64,000 bases of DNA from the NCBI RefSeq assembly GCF_002394865.1, contig NZ_DGUZ01000015.1, forward strand, positions 35,422 through 99,421. The letters are read 5' to 3'. The DNA comes from Fibrobacter sp. UBA4297 (GTDB lineage Bacteria > Fibrobacterota > Fibrobacteria > Fibrobacterales > Fibrobacteraceae). Made by a program: the position numbers and the translations under genes. The notes under the pieces are model-generated. The model was given only the letters and a program-made list of their open reading frames with translations. It made no database searches and was not told the origin of the DNA. This document shows, piece after piece, positions 25,013 through 32,468 of the stretch; position 1 is the first letter of the stretch, and every line of letters begins with the position of its first letter.

Positions 25013-25969
25013 GTCAAGGTCGTTATTCAAACCTTCGCAAAAGGTGCCCTCGTGGCACTTTTCGCTTTATGCACTTTGTGGCCTGCACAAGCCATCGCCG
25101 CATCCGAACTCCACAAGCAGATGGTGCACGACATGAAAAAGTGCGGCAGCACCACCGAAGAAGTTGCATGCGCCATCGAAGGCAAGGACGGCTGGCTCTT
25201 TTTGCAAGAAAGCCTGCTGAACGCCACCAAGCGCTGGAACGACAACACGCCACAAATTATCGCGTTTAGGGACTCGCTCGAAGCACGCGGCATCAAGCTC
25301 ATCGTCGTTCCAGTTCCAGACAAGCTCTTAGTCGTTCCCGAGCAGTATTCCGACAAAGCCAAAAAAGGAATCAAGCTCCCGCAATACAAGAAGTGGGTCG
25401 ACAAACTCCGCAAAAAAAATGTCACCGTCATTGACGCGCTCGACAAGTTCAAGGAACTTCACAAAACAGGCAGCGATACGCTGATGTTCGAACCGTACGA
25501 AAGCCACTGCACAGGCCAAGCAAGGCTCGTGCTTGCAAGCATGGCCGCCGACTCCATCGCGCCGCTCCTCTACGGCATGAACCGCAAGCGTTACCCACTG
25601 CACGACACCATTGTCGATGGTACCGGAAACCTCTACGACCTGCTCCACGGCGAAGAAATCGAGTACAAAATCCAGGAACCAAAAGTTGTAGGCACCGACG
25701 GCTACAAATACCGTGGATCCAAAAAAGCGCCCATCATCGTCATCGGCGATAGCAACGTGGGGCAGGGAAAATCTTACGGAGCACAAATCGGCGCGTACAT
25801 TGCGTCACTGACAAGCGTCGAAACGTTTTCCATCAGCAAAGTCGGTGGCGGCAACATCGGACCGCAAATGTTCAAAGGCAAGGGGAGCTTTTTAGAAGGC
25901 AAAAAAGCTGTCGTCTGGGTATTCGACGGCCGCGAGCTTTACGGGCATTTCAAAGCGCCGGAATTTTAA
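25010..25969 (+). CDS. AlgX/AlgJ-like SGNH hydrolase-fold exported protein
   Basis: The 319-residue product has a signal peptide (cleavage near AIAAS, residue 31). Its fold matches the AlgX/AlgJ/DHHW group of O-acetyltransferase-like SGNH proteins: DGWLFLQES near residue 61, IKLIVVPVPDK, YESHCTGQA near residue 165 (place of the Asp-x-His pair, here Glu-x-His) and VIGDSNVGQG near residue 245 with the likely catalytic Ser. Relatives acetylate extracellular polysaccharides in the periplasm. No polymerase, MBOAT or other polysaccharide gene lies nearby, so its partner is unknown. Its ATG lies inside a heptamer array and has a weak ribosome binding site. Confidence 0.75.
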   Translation: MVKVVIQTFAKGALVALFALCTLWPAQAIAASELHKQMVHDMKKCGSTTEEVACAIEGKDGWLFLQESLLNATKRWNDNTPQIIAFRDSLEARGIKLIVVPVPDKLLVVPEQYSDKAKKGIKLPQYKKWVDKLRKKNVTVIDALDKFKELHKTGSDTLMFEPYESHCTGQARLVLASMAADSIAPLLYGMNRKRYPLHDTIVDGTGNLYDLLHGEEIEYKIQEPKVVGTDGYKYRGSKKAPIIVIGDSNVGQGKSYGAQIGAYIASLTSVETFSISKVGGGNIGPQMFKGKGSFLEGKKAVVWVFDGRELYGHFKAPEF

Positions 25970-25984
25970 AAACCGCTGAGTTTT

Positions 25985-27337
25985 TTAAATGGATTTTGCT
26001 ATTCTCTCAGCAATTGATCCAATCTTTTCATATGACAGCGCACGGCAGAGTTTATCTGTAAATTTTCCATATTTACGATAAAGAAAATTAAACGTAAAAT
26101 AAGAAGCTCTTACACTTTTCGATTCTGGACACCGACGTATTATATTTTTCAGGCTATATATTTGCTTGTATATCCAAAGATAACCTTGATACAGTTCCTG
26201 TTTAGTCATTCCTTTCGGTTGATAAACCACATGAGCGGTATTGTAAAGCGAGAGGTCTTCAGTCAAAATTCTTCCTTCAGCTTTCATCCTGTCATAGAGA
26301 GCCGTCCCAGGATAAGGAGTCAGAATGTGCGACGTAACCGTTTCAATTTTATTTTTCACAATCCAGTCAAGCGTTGTTCTAAACGTTTCAGGAGAATCTC
26401 CGTCTAGCCCGAATACAAAACTTGCATTAATCATTATTCCTTTTTCATGAATCGCCCTAATCGCCTTTTCGTATTCCTGCGTATGGTTCTGCACTTTATG
26501 AACACCACGTACAGATTCTGGATTGATGCTTTCAAAACCGATAAATAAACTTTGGCACCCCGATTCTTTCATCAAGTCAAGCATTTCTTCGTCAAAGGCG
26601 GTATTGATGGATACCGCTGCTCTCCATTTTAAATGCAAAGGCATGATTTCTTTAAGAAACTGTTTCGTCCATTTCGGGTTTCCCGCAAAATTATCATCGA
26701 TAAACATGATATGCCTTGAACGAACCGCTTTGATATCAGCCAGAACATCTTTGATATTGCGATTTACATATTGATGCGCTTTTGCGCTGTTATAACAAAA
26801 ATCACAACGGAAGGGGCAACCACGGCTCGTATGTACAACATGGCAATACAAATATTCACCTTTTTTTAGAAAATCGTATGCTGGCGAAACGATTTGATTC
26901 CCTTCGAGCGCCTTTTGGCAACGATAGACTGGCTTTAAATTATTTTCCTGAAAATCCTTGATAATCTGCGGCCACGTTCCCTCAGCAGCTCCGATACAAA
27001 GTACATCAAAAACATTTTCCGGAATGGTATCATAAGCTGTAGTTATATGAATCCCTCCGGCAACAACGATACAGCCTTTTTCACGGAAACGCCGAGAAAT
27101 CTCGATTGCCCGCGGCAAAGTGTCAACCGTGACCGAAATCCCAACAATATCAGGCGTATCGTCATAATGAATTTGTTGAATATTCTCATTTTCTAATTGC
27201 ACTTGGTGTTCTTTTCGAACAAGATTTACAATCGTAAGCAAACCTAGAGGAGGCGCCATGTGCAACTTGATATCCGTATCCATCGGACGACGGTACATCT
27301 TAGGTTGAATCAATTTAATAAACAAACTCTTTTTCAT
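25985..27337 (-). CDS. Radical SAM protein with B12-binding-like N-terminal domain
   Basis: The 450-residue enzyme has an N-terminal Rossmann-like cobalamin-binding domain (about residues 1-140; APPLGLLTIVNLV, DIVGISVTVDTLPRA, VVAGGIHITT). The radical SAM cluster motif is RGCPFRCDFCYNS (CxxxCxxC, near residue 178), with FIDDNFAGNP and FIGFESINPES later in the barrel. This is the BchE/P-methylase-type layout (B12-binding radical SAM). Possible substrates include lipids, peptides or secondary metabolites; none is indicated by the neighbours. The gene is richer in A and T than those around it. Confidence 0.87.
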   Translation of the reverse strand: MKKSLFIKLIQPKMYRRPMDTDIKLHMAPPLGLLTIVNLVRKEHQVQLENENIQQIHYDDTPDIVGISVTVDTLPRAIEISRRFREKGCIVVAGGIHITTAYDTIPENVFDVLCIGAAEGTWPQIIKDFQENNLKPVYRCQKALEGNQIVSPAYDFLKKGEYLYCHVVHTSRGCPFRCDFCYNSAKAHQYVNRNIKDVLADIKAVRSRHIMFIDDNFAGNPKWTKQFLKEIMPLHLKWRAAVSINTAFDEEMLDLMKESGCQSLFIGFESINPESVRGVHKVQNHTQEYEKAIRAIHEKGIMINASFVFGLDGDSPETFRTTLDWIVKNKIETVTSHILTPYPGTALYDRMKAEGRILTEDLSLYNTAHVVYQPKGMTKQELYQGYLWIYKQIYSLKNIIRRCPESKSVRASYFTFNFLYRKYGKFTDKLCRALSYEKIGSIAERIAKSI

Positions 27338-27355
27338 TTACTTTATTATGGCAAT

Positions 27356-28336
27356 TTAAAGTTTTTCCAAGAACTCTTTTGCGTCGCAGGACTCGACGAG
27401 GCTTTCGCCGAGCAGTTTCTGCAAGCGTTGCAGGTCATGGCTGCCATCGTGTTCAAAGACGACCACCTTCTTGAAGCGGTCGCGATGGCGCAACAGAAAT
27501 TCCAGATTGTTGATGTCCGTCTTCGGGAATCCGTAACCGATAAAGTAAATCTCTTCGGCATTTTTCAGGTAGTAATCGGCCTTAGACCAAAGCAAGTTGA
27601 AAAGACTCCCGCGCAAGAAAGATTCCTTGGCATGCGCCATCGGAATGAAAATGGGCGTGTCTTCGCAGTAGATGGGGAAACTGCGGTCTTGCGGTTCGAC
27701 TTCGCAGACATTTTTCAAATCGAGTTCATCGCTTGCACCCTTGACAGGGAACCAGTTGAGCGAGCCATGCAATTTGATAAGGTCTATGGTGCGGTTGGAT
27801 TTACCGCGTTTTGCCGAGCGGTCAGCAGGGTCAATCTTTACACCATAATCAACAGAAACTTGTTCGCAAAGTTCCTTATCCTTGGCAATTGCAGTTTCAA
27901 TAAGCGTGTCGTAATTGAACGAGAGCAAAAGCGTTTCGCGGGCACCCGATGCCGAATCGTTTTCGCAAGACTCCAAAAACTTTTTGAGAATCGCCGCAGC
28001 GGATTCGTCTAACACGTTGTCGCTACGGATGACACTTGCAATAAAACGCAACAGTTCAAAGCGAAGCGACGCATGGTAAAGGCGTTCACGCTCGCCCGGG
28101 AAAATCTGCGCCGAGAGAATAGAAGTCGCCAAAGGCTCAATGCCCAAGTAATCGCTATCGCCGTTGCAAAGCGTCAAAAAGCGCTTGCAGTAATCGCGAA
28201 AATGCGGGAACTCGTCCGGGATTCCAAAAGGGATAAGTTCGTTCAAGTCGCGGAGCGTAGGCATCTGCGGCGAAAAAGACTTGCTGAAACCAGAACCAAG
28301 TACAAAAATACGGCGATAACAATTCGACTGCATCAT
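27356..28336 (-). CDS. SIR2-like (SIR2_2-type) NAD-binding protein
   Basis: The 326-residue protein opens with FVLGSGFSKSFSPQMPTLRDL, the nucleotide-binding loop of SIR2-like proteins. It has LSFNYDTLIE near residue 150, IKLHGSLNWFPV near residue 200 (with the usual active-site His) and IYFIGYGFPKTDINNLEFLL near residue 275. Standalone and fused SIR2-like proteins of this type act as NAD-consuming effectors in several anti-phage systems, but here no partner gene is recognised. The neighbours are a radical SAM gene and a histidine phosphatase gene. A housekeeping role cannot be ruled out. Confidence 0.75.
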   Translation of the reverse strand: MMQSNCYRRIFVLGSGFSKSFSPQMPTLRDLNELIPFGIPDEFPHFRDYCKRFLTLCNGDSDYLGIEPLATSILSAQIFPGERERLYHASLRFELLRFIASVIRSDNVLDESAAAILKKFLESCENDSASGARETLLLSFNYDTLIETAIAKDKELCEQVSVDYGVKIDPADRSAKRGKSNRTIDLIKLHGSLNWFPVKGASDELDLKNVCEVEPQDRSFPIYCEDTPIFIPMAHAKESFLRGSLFNLLWSKADYYLKNAEEIYFIGYGFPKTDINNLEFLLRHRDRFKKVVVFEHDGSHDLQRLQKLLGESLVESCDAKEFLEKL

Positions 28337-28340
28337 ACCG

Positions 28341-28458
28341 TTAATGTATAAAATTAGACGAAAGAACGCTTCGCTCTCAGACGAGAGACTAGAGATTATT
28401 TAATAAGATATTTCTTTCGTCTCTCGTCTATAGGACCGCAGGTCCGTTCTCTCATCTA
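28341..28458. repeat. Heptamer arrays between the SIR2-like and phosphatase genes
   Basis: On the minus strand, from the phosphatase TAG stop, TAGATGA-GAGAACG and then TAGACGA-GAGACGA follow a 7-base step. On the plus strand TAGACGA-AAGAACG and GAGAGAC-TAGAGAT read away from the SIR2-like start. The units are more diverged than elsewhere. Confidence 0.5.
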
Positions 28459-29133
28459 AAAATGCAACCAGCCGGTTTCAAGTGCGGTCACGGGAGTTAC
28501 TTTCACGTTGCCCTTTTCAGGGCGTTCAAAAGCAAGCCCCGTCAGAAAATTCATCCAGCATTTCGGTTCAAATTTAAAACCGCAAAAATGCGAAAGGCAC
28601 GGCACAATCCAGGCATCGTGCGTCACGAAGATGTTGAAACGCGAATCGCCTTTTGCAAACATCATCTCGCGCATCTGTTCCGCTCGCTCGTGAAGCGGCC
28701 AGAACGCGCCATGTTCACCCGATTCCAGCCACTTGCAGATACCTTCGTAAAAGCCTTCTCGCAACGTCTGCTCATACGCAGGCACATCACGAACAAAGAA
28801 ATCACCAAGTTCATTGAGCGGCGTGACATTAACCGAGGCGCCCGCACAAGCCCCAAAGCCCGCGAGCTTGCGACCTTCACCAATGCACTTCGCGGTTTCC
28901 ATACAACGCCCGACCGGGCTCGAAAAGTACACCGCATCGCCAATCGCAGGAATCATTTTCCCAAGCGCTACCGCCTGGCGGCGCCCACAATCCGTAAGCC
29001 CCACATGCGCACCAAAGTCCTTATCGTCCGGCGTGATGTGATTGCGTTCGGCATGGCGCAACAGCAGATAAATTTTAGAATTCCAGTCAACCTGGGCAAA
29101 AAAGTCAGAAAGTTGTATAAAGTCGTTAGTCAT
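28456..29133 (-). CDS. Histidine phosphatase superfamily protein
   Basis: The 225-residue protein has the catalytic LLRHAERN motif near residue 25 (RHxx, here RHAER), GLTDCGRRQAVALG, YFSSPVGRCMETA and the second His in FVTHDAWIVP near residue 180. These are the marks of the phosphoglycerate mutase-like/histidine phosphatase superfamily. The substrate is unknown. There is no signal peptide, so it is probably cytoplasmic. Its start codon lies within a heptamer array, and its stop codon begins another. Confidence 0.85.
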   Translation of the reverse strand: MTNDFIQLSDFFAQVDWNSKIYLLLRHAERNHITPDDKDFGAHVGLTDCGRRQAVALGKMIPAIGDAVYFSSPVGRCMETAKCIGEGRKLAGFGACAGASVNVTPLNELGDFFVRDVPAYEQTLREGFYEGICKWLESGEHGAFWPLHERAEQMREMMFAKGDSRFNIFVTHDAWIVPCLSHFCGFKFEPKCWMNFLTGLAFERPEKGNVKVTPVTALETGWLHF

Positions 29134-29170
29134 TGGTCGGAAGTGGTTAGTGATTAGTGGTTAGTAAACA
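29124..29170 (+). repeat. Heptamer array at the phosphatase start
   Basis: Units TTAGTCA, TTGGTCG, GAAGTGG, TTAGTGA, TTAGTGG and TTAGTAA follow directly with 7-base steps on the plus strand. The CAT in the first junction is the start codon of the minus-strand phosphatase gene. TATTTTTA upstream (about 29174-29181, minus) could be its promoter, placing the array in the leader. Confidence 0.7.
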
Positions 29171-29217
29171 GGATTGTAAAAATAAACCTTATCTGCAACA
29201 AAAACTGCATAAGGAGA

Positions 29218-29266
29218 TTCCGGCATCCTTCGACCTTGCTCAGGACGGGCTCTAGCCGGAATGACG
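29218..29266. repeat. CCTTCGACCTTGCTCAGGA-type interspersed element
   Basis: TTCCGGC at the left pairs with GCCGGAA at the right, enclosing CCTTCGACC and GCTCAGGAC and ending in ATGAC. Related elements lie at 30872-30920 and 32371-32413. Confidence 0.5.
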
Positions 29267-29301
29267 TAGCGAAATGAGAAAGTAAAAAGGAAATGCCGTT
29301 A

Positions 29302-29847
29302 TTATGCTCCTATCGCAGCAGCGAGCGGAACCCACAAAGCGTGTCCGAGCGCAAAACTCAAGATGCCAAGCAAGAATCCGCAGACGATATCCGAAAACCA
29401 GTGCACGCCAAAATAAACACGCAAAAGCCCCCACGTGAGCGGCAACAGCATCATGATCCATCCGTACTGCGGCACGCAAAAGAACACCGTGCTCGCCACC
29501 GCCAGATTGTTCATCGTATGGCCCGACGGAAAACTGTACTTGTCGAGCGGCGGGACCTCCGCCTTGATTTGCGGATTTGCGGCAAACGGACGCGGACGCT
29601 TAGTGCTGAGCTTAACGCCTTCATAAATCAAAAGGCTCATCGCCAGCGAAACAAGCGCCTGCCAAAGAATCGGCAAAAAACTTTCCCAACCAATTTTCCA
29701 AATCAAAAACGCAATGAACAAAGCCCAAATATAGCCGTCACCCAGACGCACGTAAAACTTGAGGAACTTCGTCGTCTTCGCTGAGAAATGCCGGTTCGTC
29801 CAGTAAACCGAAACGCGATTGTCAAAATCAGAAATCTTCTTGAACAT
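29302..29847 (-). CDS. PAP2-family membrane phosphatase
   Basis: The 181-residue protein has all three PAP2 signatures: KLSTKRPRP (near residue 80), FPSGHTMN (near 106) and RVYFGVHWFSDIVCG (near 150). It has about five membrane helices. Such proteins remove phosphate from lipid phosphates such as undecaprenyl pyrophosphate, phosphatidate or phosphatidylglycerol phosphate; the sequence does not decide which. TAAATTCT lies five bases before the ATG. Confidence 0.9.
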   Translation of the reverse strand: MFKKISDFDNRVSVYWTNRHFSAKTTKFLKFYVRLGDGYIWALFIAFLIWKIGWESFLPILWQALVSLAMSLLIYEGVKLSTKRPRPFAANPQIKAEVPPLDKYSFPSGHTMNNLAVASTVFFCVPQYGWIMMLLPLTWGLLRVYFGVHWFSDIVCGFLLGILSFALGHALWVPLAAAIGA

Positions 29848-29880
29848 GGATGAGAATTTAGTTTTTTTCGATGATGTAAG

Positions 29881-30180
29881 TTACTTGGCTGCTTTAGCAA
29901 GCGCCGCTATGGCATATTCGCTATACTTCACGCCGCCTTTAGCCGCATTGCGCTTAAGGCCCTCAATAATCCACTTGGGAATCCGAAACGAAGCCATCTG
30001 GGTCGCTTCGCGAGCCTTTTTAGCCTTTATCGCCTTGACCGTTTCTTCCCAGGAACCATCGGAGACGATAGTAGAACCATCCTCCAAACCTTTACGCATT
30101 TCCTCACCAAAATCGTGATTTTCAAGATATTCCATTTCTTCTTTTGAAATATCAATATCATCCACTACTTTGAATTCCAT
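29881..30180 (-). CDS. Antitoxin-like protein with ribbon-helix-helix-type C terminus
   Basis: The 99-residue product is acidic at its N terminus. It ends with a conserved-looking DNA-binding segment (MASFRIPKWIIEGLKRNAAK, about residues 63-82, then YSEYAIAALAKA) of the BrnA/CopG type. It overlaps the upstream toxin-like gene by 16 bases, the usual tight coupling of toxin-antitoxin pairs. It should bind the operator upstream of the toxin and neutralise the toxin. The toxin-first order is less common but known in brnTA and higBA. Confidence 0.7.
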   Translation of the reverse strand: MEFKVVDDIDISKEEMEYLENHDFGEEMRKGLEDGSTIVSDGSWEETVKAIKAKKAREATQMASFRIPKWIIEGLKRNAAKGGVKYSEYAIAALAKAAK

Positions 30181-30401
30181 AATACCTCCTCATCTTCATG
30201 AGAACGTCTAACTGTAATAACCGTATAAAGATCCGAGTCAGTGACAACCGACCATAACTTCGAATCAGCTTTCCCGATAATGACAAATCTTCCATTTCTC
30301 GATTTTCGGATATATTTTTTCCCTTTCAACAAGGATGAAAGCATTTCAACCGTTATTCCCCGTTCGCTCATTCGCTCGAAAGCGTGTTTCGTTATATTCA
30401 T
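30165..30401 (-). CDS. DUF4258-type toxin
   Basis: The 78-residue protein reads ITKHAFERMSERGITVEML, then RFVIIGKADSKLWSVVTDSDLYTVITVRRS. This is the pattern of DUF4258 proteins, small RelE/BrnT-like folds found in toxin-antitoxin modules. It is the first gene of the pair, with overlapping inverted repeats directly in front of its ATG. The toxic activity, possibly ribonuclease, is inferred from the family. Confidence 0.7.
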   Translation of the reverse strand: MNITKHAFERMSERGITVEMLSSLLKGKKYIRKSRNGRFVIIGKADSKLWSVVTDSDLYTVITVRRSHEDEEVLWNSK

Positions 30402-30404
30402 AAT

Positions 30405-30422
30405 TTACAATTTGTAATACAA
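30405..30422. promoter_or_regulatory. Operator of the toxin-antitoxin pair
   Basis: Two overlapping perfect inverted repeats are present: TTACAA-T-TTGTAA (30405-30417) and TTGTA-A-TACAA (30412-30422). They sit four bases before the toxin ATG. Position and symmetry suit autoregulation by the antitoxin. Confidence 0.5.
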
Positions 30423-30441
30423 TTCGTCAATACATTTAAAA

Positions 30442-30773
30442 GCCATTTTATTGGCTTTTCTCGAACCGAGTATCATCGGACCTTCTCAAAGAAAGACGGG
30501 TCGTTGGTTGATTCCACGATTTTCAATCCAAATGAAAAGAAAGCGATTGTATCACTTCTTCGCAAATATGCGGAAAAATACTATGCCAACGCCGATGCCA
30601 TCCACATGGATTTCAAGCTGGAGCCTTCTTTTTTGAAGGACGGTATCGGTTTTGACGGGTACTCTTTCGAAATCGGCTGGCATTCCCACGGTAGCGTGAT
30701 GATCGTGGTGCCTTACAAGGAAATTCTGCCCTATATGGAAACTTGGGCCCGCAGAATATATGGTTTCAATTGA
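30442..30773 (+). pseudogene. Truncated DUF3298 (RsiV-like) gene
   Basis: The open frame from about 30442 encodes roughly 110 residues resembling only the C-terminal half of DUF3298 domains. The segments are FNPNEKKAIVSLLRKYAEKYY, FLKDGIGFDGYSFEIGWHSHG and VPYKEILPYMETW. Intact members are over 200 residues and begin with a signal peptide or lipobox, which is absent here. The frame can be extended left to an ATG at 30384, but those residues overlap the toxin gene on the other strand and look unrelated. It is probably a fragment left after a rearrangement that brought in the toxin-antitoxin pair. Confidence 0.5.
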
Positions 30774-30871
30774 CGCATTCGTAATCCGCCTTAGATCCCC
30801 CCGCACCAAAATACTATTATTTAGAAAAAAGAACGGGGCAAAATGTCCTATAGACCAAAGACGATCAATTG

Positions 30872-30985
30872 ATTAGATTCTTCGACTTCGTCCTACGGAC
30901 TCCGCTCAGAATGACACCTCTATCATGTTCTGCCAGCTGAGCCGAAGGCTCCCTAATCACTAACCACTAACCACTGATTACTAAA
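30872..30985. repeat. TTCGACTTCG element and heptamer array before ackA
   Basis: TTCTTCGACTTCG...CGCTCAGAATGACA spans about 30877-30915. From 30951 the plus strand reads CTAATCA-CTAACCA-CTAACCA-CTGATTA-CTAAA and runs into the ackA ATG at 30986. The TAG strand is minus, reading away from ackA. No gene is present between 30774 and 30985. Confidence 0.6.
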
Positions 30986-32167
30986 ATGCGCGTACTCGTT
31001 CTCAACTGCGGCAGCTCCTCTGTAAAATTTGCTGTCATCGATACAAAGACCCAGGAATCCATCGCTAGCGGCCTCGTCGAAAACATCGGCGTGAACGGCC
31101 ACACCAAGGCCAAGGGTCCTGAAGGCAAGATTGACTTCAACTTCGACTGCCCCACGCACGCCGAAGCTGTAGACCAGGTCAAGAAATTCCTCGACGCCCA
31201 GAAGCTCACCGACACGATTGAAGCCATCGGCCACCGCGTCGTGCATGGCGGCAAGTACATCAAGAGCGAAAAAGTCTCGCAAGAAGTCATCGACTACATC
31301 CGCAGCATCACGCTCTTTGCCCCGCTCCACGAACCGGCACACGCTACCGGCATGGAATGCGCAACCAAGTTCTTCCCGGGCCTCCCACAGGTCGCCGTGT
31401 TCGATACGGCTTTCCACCAGACCATGCCGCAAAAGGCTTACCTCTACGGTATCCCGTACAAGTTCTATGAAAACGACGGCATCCGCCGTTACGGTGCCCA
31501 CGGCACAAGCCACCGCTTCGTTACCGCCGAAGCTTGCAAGGTTCTCGGCACCAAGCCCGAAGAAACCTGCCTTATCACAGCTCACCTCGGCAACGGCTCC
31601 AGCTGCTCCGCCATCTTGAACGGCCAGTGCGTCGATACCACGATGGGCTTCACCCCGCTCGAAGGCCTTATCATGGGCACCCGTTCCGGCAGCCTCGACC
31701 CGGCAATCCTCTTCTACATCGCAAAGAAGTACGGCGATGAATACGGCACCATCGACAAGCTCGACCACCTCGTGAACAAGGAATCCGGCTTGCTCGGCCT
31801 CTCCGGCCTCAGCAACGACATGCGCACTCTCACGCAGGCTGCAAGCGAAGGCAACAAGCGCGCCCAAATCGCCCTCGACGTCTTCTGCTACCGCCTCACC
31901 CGCGAAATCGGCGGCATCGCCATGGCTCTCCCGCGCATTGACGCCATCGTCTTCACGGGCGGCATCGGCGAAAACAGCTTCTACGTCCGCAAGCAGGCTT
32001 TGGACAACTTAAAAATTCTCGGTTACCAAGTTGACGAAGAACGCAACCTCAAGAGCGGCAAGGAATCCAACCACCTCATCACGAAGGATGGCACGCCGAA
32101 GGCAATCGTCGTTGCAACAAACGAAGAATTGCTCATCGCTCTCGACACCGAAGCACTTGTCAAGTAA
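30986..32167 (+). CDS. ackA: Acetate kinase
   Basis: The 393-residue protein has the acetate kinase signatures VLNCGSSSVKF at the N terminus, GHRVVHGGKY near residue 80, FDTAFHQTMP, RRYGAHGTSHRF near residue 172, AHLGNGSSCSAI and TGGIGENS near residue 325. It converts acetyl phosphate and ADP to acetate and ATP, matching acetate as a major fermentation product. Its usual partner pta is not next to it. Codon use is highly biased. No ribosome binding site is visible, because the heptamer array ends just before the ATG. Confidence 0.97.
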   Translation: MRVLVLNCGSSSVKFAVIDTKTQESIASGLVENIGVNGHTKAKGPEGKIDFNFDCPTHAEAVDQVKKFLDAQKLTDTIEAIGHRVVHGGKYIKSEKVSQEVIDYIRSITLFAPLHEPAHATGMECATKFFPGLPQVAVFDTAFHQTMPQKAYLYGIPYKFYENDGIRRYGAHGTSHRFVTAEACKVLGTKPEETCLITAHLGNGSSCSAILNGQCVDTTMGFTPLEGLIMGTRSGSLDPAILFYIAKKYGDEYGTIDKLDHLVNKESGLLGLSGLSNDMRTLTQAASEGNKRAQIALDVFCYRLTREIGGIAMALPRIDAIVFTGGIGENSFYVRKQALDNLKILGYQVDEERNLKSGKESNHLITKDGTPKAIVVATNEELLIALDTEALVK

Positions 32168-32185
32168 CGCAAAGCAGAATAGTGA

Positions 32186-32274
32186 GCAACAAGTCCCATG
32201 CGTTAAGCTGGGACGGTTGCGACCTTTGGACACTTGCGCTTTAGCGCTTAGTGTACATGGCCACCTTTAGGTGG
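32186..32274 (+). ncRNA. Structured 3' UTR or small RNA candidate after ackA
   Basis: Three stable hairpins follow the ackA stop. The first is 32186-32220 (GCAAC/GTTGC outer, GTCCCA/TGGGAC inner, two-base bulge). The second is 32230-32254 (ACACT/AGTGT outer, GCGCT/AGCGC inner), and the third is 32261-32274 (CCACC/GGTGG). A weaker CTGCA/TGCAG stem lies near 32290, before the terminator. No coding frame of note and no clear separate promoter is seen, so it may be processed from the ackA mRNA. No known RNA family is recognised. Confidence 0.4.
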
Positions 32275-32328
32275 GAGTGAGCGCCAGCCCTGCACATGTT
32301 TTGCAGATTCTAGCGCGAACGGTCAGAA

Positions 32329-32360
32329 AAAGGCTCCGCATCGCGGAGCCTTTGCTTTTT
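32329..32360 (+). terminator. ackA terminator
   Basis: An 11-bp perfect stem AAAGGCTCCGC-atc-GCGGAGCCTTT is followed by TTTGCTTTTT. Confidence 0.88.
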
Positions 32361-32370
32361 GAATTTAGCT

Positions 32371-32468
32371 GGATCCTTCGACTTCGAACCTACGGTTCTT
32401 CGCTCAGGATGACACATTCAACGGCAGGAGAGTAAAACTGTCTACTTCCTACCGTCTACTGCCTACTA
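32371..32468. repeat. TTCGACTTCG element and heptamer array at a stop codon
   Basis: CCTTCGACTTCG...CGCTCAGGATGACA spans about 32373-32412. On the minus strand, from the TAG stop at 32466-32468, TAGGCAG-TAGACGG-TAGGAAG-TAGACAG follow each other with 7-base steps. Confidence 0.65.

Noticed and set aside
32168..32328. Known RNA classes (6S, RNase P, tmRNA, SRP RNA) for the ackA 3' region
   Set aside because: None of their conserved core sequences could be found; it is left as an unassigned structured region.
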